From an uncultured Gemmatimonadota bacterium (GTDB lineage Bacteria > Gemmatimonadota > Gemmatimonadetes > Longimicrobiales > Gaopeijiaceae): a DNA stretch of 9,733 bases. Shown here piece after piece: positions 6,568-9,733 of this stretch. The notes beneath the pieces were generated by a model. It had not been told where the DNA came from. It worked only from the letters and a program-made list of their open reading frames with translations, and did not search any database. The DNA is taken from NCBI GenBank assembly GCA_937136445.1, contig CAKZOQ010000009.1:1-9733 (forward strand), given 5' to 3'. Each line of letters begins with the position of its first letter. The stretch's first letter is position 1. Made by a program: the position numbers and the translations under genes.

Positions 6568-7502
6568 GCGGTGCTGCTCCAATCGAGGGTCATCTTGACG
6601 CAGTCGGGGTCTTCGAAGGCGATGCGGTAGGCATCGGCGGCGCGCTGGACGGGCACCCGGTGGGTCACCAGGCCGTCCAGTTCGAGGGAGCCGTCCAGGA
6701 TCAGGCCGCCCACGGCCGCCAGATCCGGCGGGGACCACTCGGCGGCGATGCGCAGGGTGACCTCCTTGATGAAGGCCGGCGGGAACTCGAAGGAGACCCG
6801 CTCGTCGTAGAAGCCCGCCAGGACGATCTCTCCGCCCCGGGCGCTCCGTTCGACGAGGGTGTCGAGGAGCCCCACATCGCCGCTCACGTCCACGATGCAG
6901 CCGTAGTCGTGGCGGCCGTCGTCGGAGGCGTCCACCCCGCCGGAGCCCCGGGCGCCTCCCTGCCGTACCGGGTTCTTCTCCCAGACGGTGGGTGGCTCCT
7001 GGCCGGCGCTCACGGTGAGGCGAGCCAGGAGACGTCCCAGCGCGCCATGGCCCACGATGAGCTCCGGGGGCCGGTCGGCGAGGGCCAGGGCGTGGTAGGC
7101 CGTGGCGGCCAGCGCCATGAGGGAACCGTCCTCCTCCACCTCGTCCGGCAGGCGGAGGCAGCGCGTGCCCTCCACCACCAGATCGCTCCCGGTGGCGCCG
7201 AAGAGCCCGCGGACCCCTTCCCAGGCGGTGGTGCCGGGCACGAAGACCCGCTCCCCGCCGGTGAAGCCCGAGTCGGAGCCGGCCACCACGACCGTGCCCA
7301 CGGCCTCGTAGCCGGGAATGAGCGGGTAGCCCAGCCCCGGGAAGGGTGGCATGCGCCCGGTCCAGAGAAGGCGCTCCGTGCCGGTGCTGACACCGGACCA
7401 GAGGGTGCGCACCACGACGTCGCCCGGACCGGGGTCGCGGAGCGCCACACGGCGCACCTCCAACCTCCCTGGTTCCTCGAACACGACGGCGTCTGCGTTC
7501 AC
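6564..7502 (-). CDS. bchC: 3-hydroxyethyl bacteriochlorophyllide a dehydrogenase (BchC)
   Basis: This is an NAD-dependent dehydrogenase of the zinc-alcohol-dehydrogenase-like fold that oxidises the C3 hydroxyethyl side chain of the bacteriochlorin to acetyl. With a GTG start at 7502 it has 312 residues, close to known BchC. The N-terminus NADAVVFEEPGRLEVRRVAL fits the family. WSGVSTGTERLLWTGRMP (about 35-52) and PLIPGYEAVG (about 60-69) are BchC signatures, and GHGALG (151-156) is the Rossmann dinucleotide loop. The AGGAGAGGG before the GTG favours this start; an ATG at 7529 would add nine residues (MDHRRGTQA) and has only a weak GGAT upstream. The end overlaps bchX by four bases. The gene lies just below the operator-promoter region and likely heads the bchCXYZ transcript. 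Confidence 0.94.
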   Translation of the reverse strand: MNADAVVFEEPGRLEVRRVALRDPGPGDVVVRTLWSGVSTGTERLLWTGRMPPFPGLGYPLIPGYEAVGTVVVAGSDSGFTGGERVFVPGTTAWEGVRGLFGATGSDLVVEGTRCLRLPDEVEEDGSLMALAATAYHALALADRPPELIVGHGALGRLLARLTVSAGQEPPTVWEKNPVRQGGARGSGGVDASDDGRHDYGCIVDVSGDVGLLDTLVERSARGGEIVLAGFYDERVSFEFPPAFIKEVTLRIAAEWSPPDLAAVGGLILDGSLELDGLVTHRVPVQRAADAYRIAFEDPDCVKMTLDWSSTA

Positions 7503-7510
7503 GGCCTGCG

Positions 7511-7520
7511 TCCCTCTCCT
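7511..7520 (-). promoter_or_regulatory. Shine-Dalgarno sequence favouring the GTG start of bchC
   Basis: AGGAGAGGGA on the minus strand ends eight bases before the GTG at 7502. The GGAG core is about 13 bases away, slightly long, but GAGGG is nearer. It lies inside the frame if the ATG at 7529 were used, which argues for the shorter protein. Confidence 0.55.
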
Positions 7521-7565
7521 GTGATCCATAGATACGATCCGGACCCCCCGGGGGGTGATCCGAGG

Positions 7566-7583
7566 TGTAATGTTCAGTTGACC
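7566..7583. promoter_or_regulatory. PpsR/CrtJ-like operator site A (degenerate)
   Basis: The site reads TGT-N12-ACC, five of six matches to the PpsR/CrtJ palindrome TGT-N12-ACA. It spans the proposed -10 hexamer of the bchC promoter. It ends exactly 8 bp before site B, the spacing described for cooperative CrtJ binding at Rhodobacter bchC. The identity of the regulator is inferred. Confidence 0.55.
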
Positions 7584-7597
7584 CCCCAATCTGTCAA
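7569..7597 (-). promoter_or_regulatory. Candidate sigma-70-type promoter for bchCXYZ
   Basis: On the minus strand, TTGACA (7592-7597) is a perfect -35 hexamer, followed after 17 bases by AACATT (7569-7574), a weak -10 with three of six matches. Transcription would begin near 7562, giving a leader of about 60 bases to the bchC GTG at 7502. The overlap of both hexamers with PpsR-like sites is the pattern known at Rhodobacter bchC. Confidence 0.55.
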
Positions 7598-7609
7598 GCA
7601 AGATTTACA
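7592..7609. promoter_or_regulatory. PpsR/CrtJ-like operator site B (perfect TGT-N12-ACA)
   Basis: The sequence tgtcaagcaagatttaca is a full TGT-N12-ACA match and carries the preferred C after the first TGT. On the minus strand its end forms TTGACA, the proposed -35 of bchC, so a bound repressor would block RNA polymerase. PpsR/CrtJ represses bch, crt and puc genes under oxic conditions in purple bacteria; that this site binds it is inferred from motif and position. Confidence 0.75.
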
Positions 7610-7617
7610 GCATGGTC

Positions 7618-7635
7618 CGTACAATTCCCTAGACA
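7618..7635. promoter_or_regulatory. PpsR/CrtJ-like operator site C (degenerate)
   Basis: The site reads CGT-N12-ACA, five of six matches to the palindrome, and starts exactly 8 bp after site B, so sites A, B and C repeat every 26 bp. It lies just upstream of the -35 hexamer. On its own it would be weak evidence; its phase with the other two makes it more credible. Confidence 0.45.
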
Positions 7636-7749
7636 GGTGGTGCCAAAGGCCCGGAAAGGCCATGTAGGACAGGGGTGTTCTGGGGGTGCGGGACTTCCGT
7701 GGAGGCCGCTCCGAAAGGTCGGATGTCGCACCTACGACGTGGCCAAAGG

Positions 7750-7778
7750 GGGACCCAGAGGCCGATTTCGGGGGTCCC
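7750..7778 (-). other. Hairpin downstream of crtF
   Basis: GGGACCC (7750-7756) and GGGTCCC (7772-7778) form a perfect 7-bp stem; inside the loop CCG/CGG can add a short inner stem. On the minus strand it is followed only by a brief CCTTT, so it may be a weak terminator or a processing site between the crtF end (66 bp upstream) and the bchC promoter. This is low-confidence structure in GC-rich DNA. Confidence 0.3.
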
Positions 7779-7843
7779 GAGGCCCCTGCCGAGGCGCCTG
7801 CGAAACGCCGACCGAGGCGTCCTTCAGGGCCCCGCAGCGGAGT

Positions 7844-9733
7844 TCAGCGCCGGGCCACCAGGAGACTCGTCTGGACCGGGACCCGGGAGCGGACCGGGCG
7901 TACCTCCCGGAACCCCACCGACTCCAGCATCCGCTGGATCTCGAATTGGCTCCGAGCCCGGCCGGCGCCCATGGCGAAGAGGTACCAGCTGAAGTAGGCG
8001 TCCCCCACGCTCTCGGCGCCGGGGACGTCGGCCATGGGCTCCGCCACCAACAGGGTGCCTCCAGGGGCCAGCGCGGCGTGCACGTTCTCAAGGAGCCGGA
8101 GGACGTCCTCGTCGTCGTGGTCGTGGACGATCCGGAGGAGGGTCACCAGGTCCCGGCCTGCGGGGAGGGGGCCGTCCAGGAAGTCTCCACCCACCGTGCG
8201 GACCCGCCCGTTCATCCCGGCCCCGTCCAGCCGCGCGCGAGCCCGCTCCGCCACGGCGGGGAGGTCCAGGACCGTCACCTCCAGCTCCGGTCGGCGGCGG
8301 GCCAACGCCTCGGCGAAGCCCCCCTCCCCGCCCCCCACGTCCAGCACCCGGCGGTGCCGCCCGAAGTCGTACCGTCCCAGCACCTCCTGGGAGACGAGCC
8401 CGTGGGAGGCCGTCATGAGCCGGGAGTAGTCGGCCACCGCCTCGGCGGAGAGCTCGTCGGGGGTGGTGGTCCCGGCGTAGGGCCAGTAGCGGCCCAGATG
8501 CGTGTCCGGCCCGCCGCCCTTCCGGAGGAGCTCCACCGGGTCCTTCAGGTCCTCGTACAGCAGGAGATTGTGCTCCACCATGGCCCGCACGGCCTGGTTG
8601 TCCACCAGCGGCCCCCCCATCCGTCCCAGCCCGTAGAGCTCCCGCCCCCGCCGCTCCACCAGCTCCAGCACCACGGCGGCGTCCAGGAGCCGCCGCGCCG
8701 CCTCCCGTTCCAGCCCCCAGCGCTCGGCGAGCTCGTCCAGGGTGCGGGGTCCGTCCTGGAGGGTCTCGAAGGCGTCCAGGCGCATGCACGCCAGGAGCGT
8801 CTGGGTGAAGACGAAGCCCGAGGTGAGCTCGAAGACCCGGCGAGAGCGCGCCACCGCCACCGGTCGGGTGAGGGGGAAGGCACCGGCCCAACGCTGGAAG
8901 GCCTCGCTTCCGTAGAGGGCATCCCGTGCGGACTGCATCCGCACCGAGAGGCCGCCGAGGGTGGCCCAGAGGAAGACCGCCATGGCCACCGCCCCCACCA
9001 GCGCCGGGATCCAGAGACCCGCAGAGAGCGCCATGGCCAGGGGAAGCGCCCCGTTGAGGAGGTACAGAACGATGGGGAGGTCCTGCTCCCGGAGGGTGTC
9101 CTGGGCAGGACGGACGGCATGTGCCCCCACCCATCCCAGCACCAGGCCCGTGACGAACCACCCCACCCAGTTCACCAGGGGCATCCCGTAGTAGACGCCC
9201 TCCACCCTCCAGCTCCAGAAGGGGAAGACCGCGCTCATGGACGGATCCATGAGGACGTCCCACGCCACCAGCCCCAGCGCCGTCCAGAGCGCCGTCCCCG
9301 CCACGCCCCACCACATCCGCAGCGAGAGCGCCAGCGTGGCGTAGGTCATGGTGAACCAGCTCAGCGGGATCACCCAGGGGACCAGCCCGGCGACGCGCCA
9401 CCCCAGGAGCTCGCCGTAGCTGTACGGACCGAAGGGCCAGCCGGTGGCGGTGCCCAGCAACTCCGCCACCAGGCCGAGGAGGGTGATGAGCACCGCCGAA
9501 GGCAGGGCCCGCCGCCATCCCAGCGCCAGTGCCCACCCACCCAGCGCCGCGCCGAAGCCCGCCACGATGTAGGCGGGCCCGGTCCAGCTCATCCCCACCG
9601 TGTAGGCGCGGGACCAGAAGGCCGGGTCCACCCAGTCGGGGGTCGGCTTCCCGACGATGGCGAAGAAGGCCACGATGCTCACCCCGATGAGGACGGCGTG
9701 GACCCGCAGGCCCCACTCCGCCAGCCCCCGGGC
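7844..9733 (-). CDS. Fused CruF-type carotenoid 1',2'-hydratase and CrtF-type carotenoid O-methyltransferase, 5' end possibly outside window
   Basis: One uninterrupted frame joins two carotenoid enzymes. Residues are counted from an in-frame GTG at 9682, but the frame stays open for 17 more codons to the window edge, so the true start may lie outside. Residues 1-about 245 are a multi-span membrane domain with AELLGTATGWPFGPYSYGELLG (73-94), VPWVIPLSWF (101-110), WDVLMDPSMS (141-150) and GMPLVNWVGW (166-175), the CruF (DUF422) hydratase pattern. Residues about 255-612 are CrtF-like: FPLTRPVAVARSRRVFEL, a winged-helix part (about 285-350), the SAM loop VLDVGGGEG (447-455), and LRIVHDHDDED with His520/His522 at the catalytic-base position. 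The hydratase adds the tertiary hydroxyl at C1 of acyclic ends and the methyltransferase caps it as a methoxy group, so the halves act on the same carbon of one pathway. crtF next to bchC is the purple-bacterial order. Confidence 0.88.
   Translation of the reverse strand, partial: ARGLAEWGLRVHAVLIGVSIVAFFAIVGKPTPDWVDPAFWSRAYTVGMSWTGPAYIVAGFGAALGGWALALGWRRALPSAVLITLLGLVAELLGTATGWPFGPYSYGELLGWRVAGLVPWVIPLSWFTMTYATLALSLRMWWGVAGTALWTALGLVAWDVLMDPSMSAVFPFWSWRVEGVYYGMPLVNWVGWFVTGLVLGWVGAHAVRPAQDTLREQDLPIVLYLLNGALPLAMALSAGLWIPALVGAVAMAVFLWATLGGLSVRMQSARDALYGSEAFQRWAGAFPLTRPVAVARSRRVFELTSGFVFTQTLLACMRLDAFETLQDGPRTLDELAERWGLEREAARRLLDAAVVLELVERRGRELYGLGRMGGPLVDNQAVRAMVEHNLLLYEDLKDPVELLRKGGGPDTHLGRYWPYAGTTTPDELSAEAVADYSRLMTASHGLVSQEVLGRYDFGRHRRVLDVGGGEGGFAEALARRRPELEVTVLDLPAVAERARARLDGAGMNGRVRTVGGDFLDGPLPAGRDLVTLLRIVHDHDDEDVLRLLENVHAALAPGGTLLVAEPMADVPGAESVGDAYFSWYLFAMGAGRARSQFEIQRMLESVGFREVRPVRSRVPVQTSLLVARR

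Larger units (their letters stand above)
7503..7843. other. Intergenic region between cruF-crtF and bchC
   Basis: These 341 bp hold no convincing gene on either strand; frames crossing it on the plus strand run into the antisense of crtF and have no family resemblance. From bchC outward it contains the bchC Shine-Dalgarno sequence, a 14-bp GC palindrome (7543-7556, accccccggggggt) in the presumed leader, the promoter and three operator-like sites (7566-7635), a short direct repeat AAAGGCC spaced by three bases (7645-7661), and a nested hairpin (7750-7778). I see nothing clear in 7780-7843. Confidence 0.7.

Noticed and set aside
5434..6630. A 398-codon plus-strand open frame antisense to bchX
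   Set aside because: It mirrors the bchX coding strand and shows no conserved motif.
7675..7997. Two overlapping plus-strand frames of about 105 codons in the crtF-bchC spacer
   Set aside because: They run into the antisense of crtF, are Pro/Arg/Gly-rich and have no Shine-Dalgarno sequence or family resemblance.
8088..9716. A 542-codon minus-strand frame inside cruF-crtF
   Set aside because: It is an out-of-frame Gly/Pro/Arg-rich reading of the carotenoid gene; the real frame carries clear CruF and CrtF motifs.

Overview
The window is part of a photosynthesis gene cluster from a high-GC, purple-type phototroph, meaning a bacterium with a type II (quinone) reaction centre, an LH1 antenna and bacteriochlorophyll a. 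Every gene but one lies on the minus strand, so the cluster reads from right to left: a cruF-crtF fusion, bchC, bchX, bchY, bchZ, then pufB, pufA and pufL. The single plus-strand gene is bchO, placed between bchZ and pufB. The order crtF-bchCXYZ-pufBAL is the classic purple-bacterial superoperon order. The carotenoid hydratase domain, however, is of the CruF type rather than the usual purple CrtC type. Together with the inserted bchO, this points away from Rhodobacter-like species, perhaps to phototrophic Gemmatimonadota or another group that acquired the cluster by transfer. I cannot fix the phylum from sequence alone.

Right part (7844-9733): one long frame encodes a multi-pass membrane CruF-like 1',2'-hydratase joined to a CrtF-like O-methyltransferase; its start may lie beyond the window. 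Next comes an intergenic region (about 7503-7843) with a good bchC promoter candidate. Three 18-bp PpsR/CrtJ-like operator sites lie there with an exact 26-bp repeat period; two cover the -35 and -10 hexamers.

Middle (2326-7502): bchC, bchX, bchY and bchZ are tightly packed, with stop/start overlaps at all three junctions. BchXYZ is chlorophyllide a oxidoreductase (reduction of the C7-C8 bond, making the bacteriochlorin ring), and BchC oxidises the 3-hydroxyethyl group to acetyl. All expected 4Fe-4S cysteines are present. BchY carries an unusual N-terminal extension with two GGSCGC motifs and a charged C-terminal tail.

Left part (1-2320): bchO (alpha/beta hydrolase, Mg-chelatase accessory) runs opposite to everything else and converges on bchZ with only 5 bp between the stops. 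A 182-bp spacer separates bchO from the divergent pufB. pufB and pufA (LH1 beta and alpha, 48 and 51 residues) are followed by a 167-bp gap with two strong hairpins, then pufL, which is cut by the left window edge. pufM presumably follows outside.

I see no tRNA, rRNA, CRISPR, insertion sequence or integrase.
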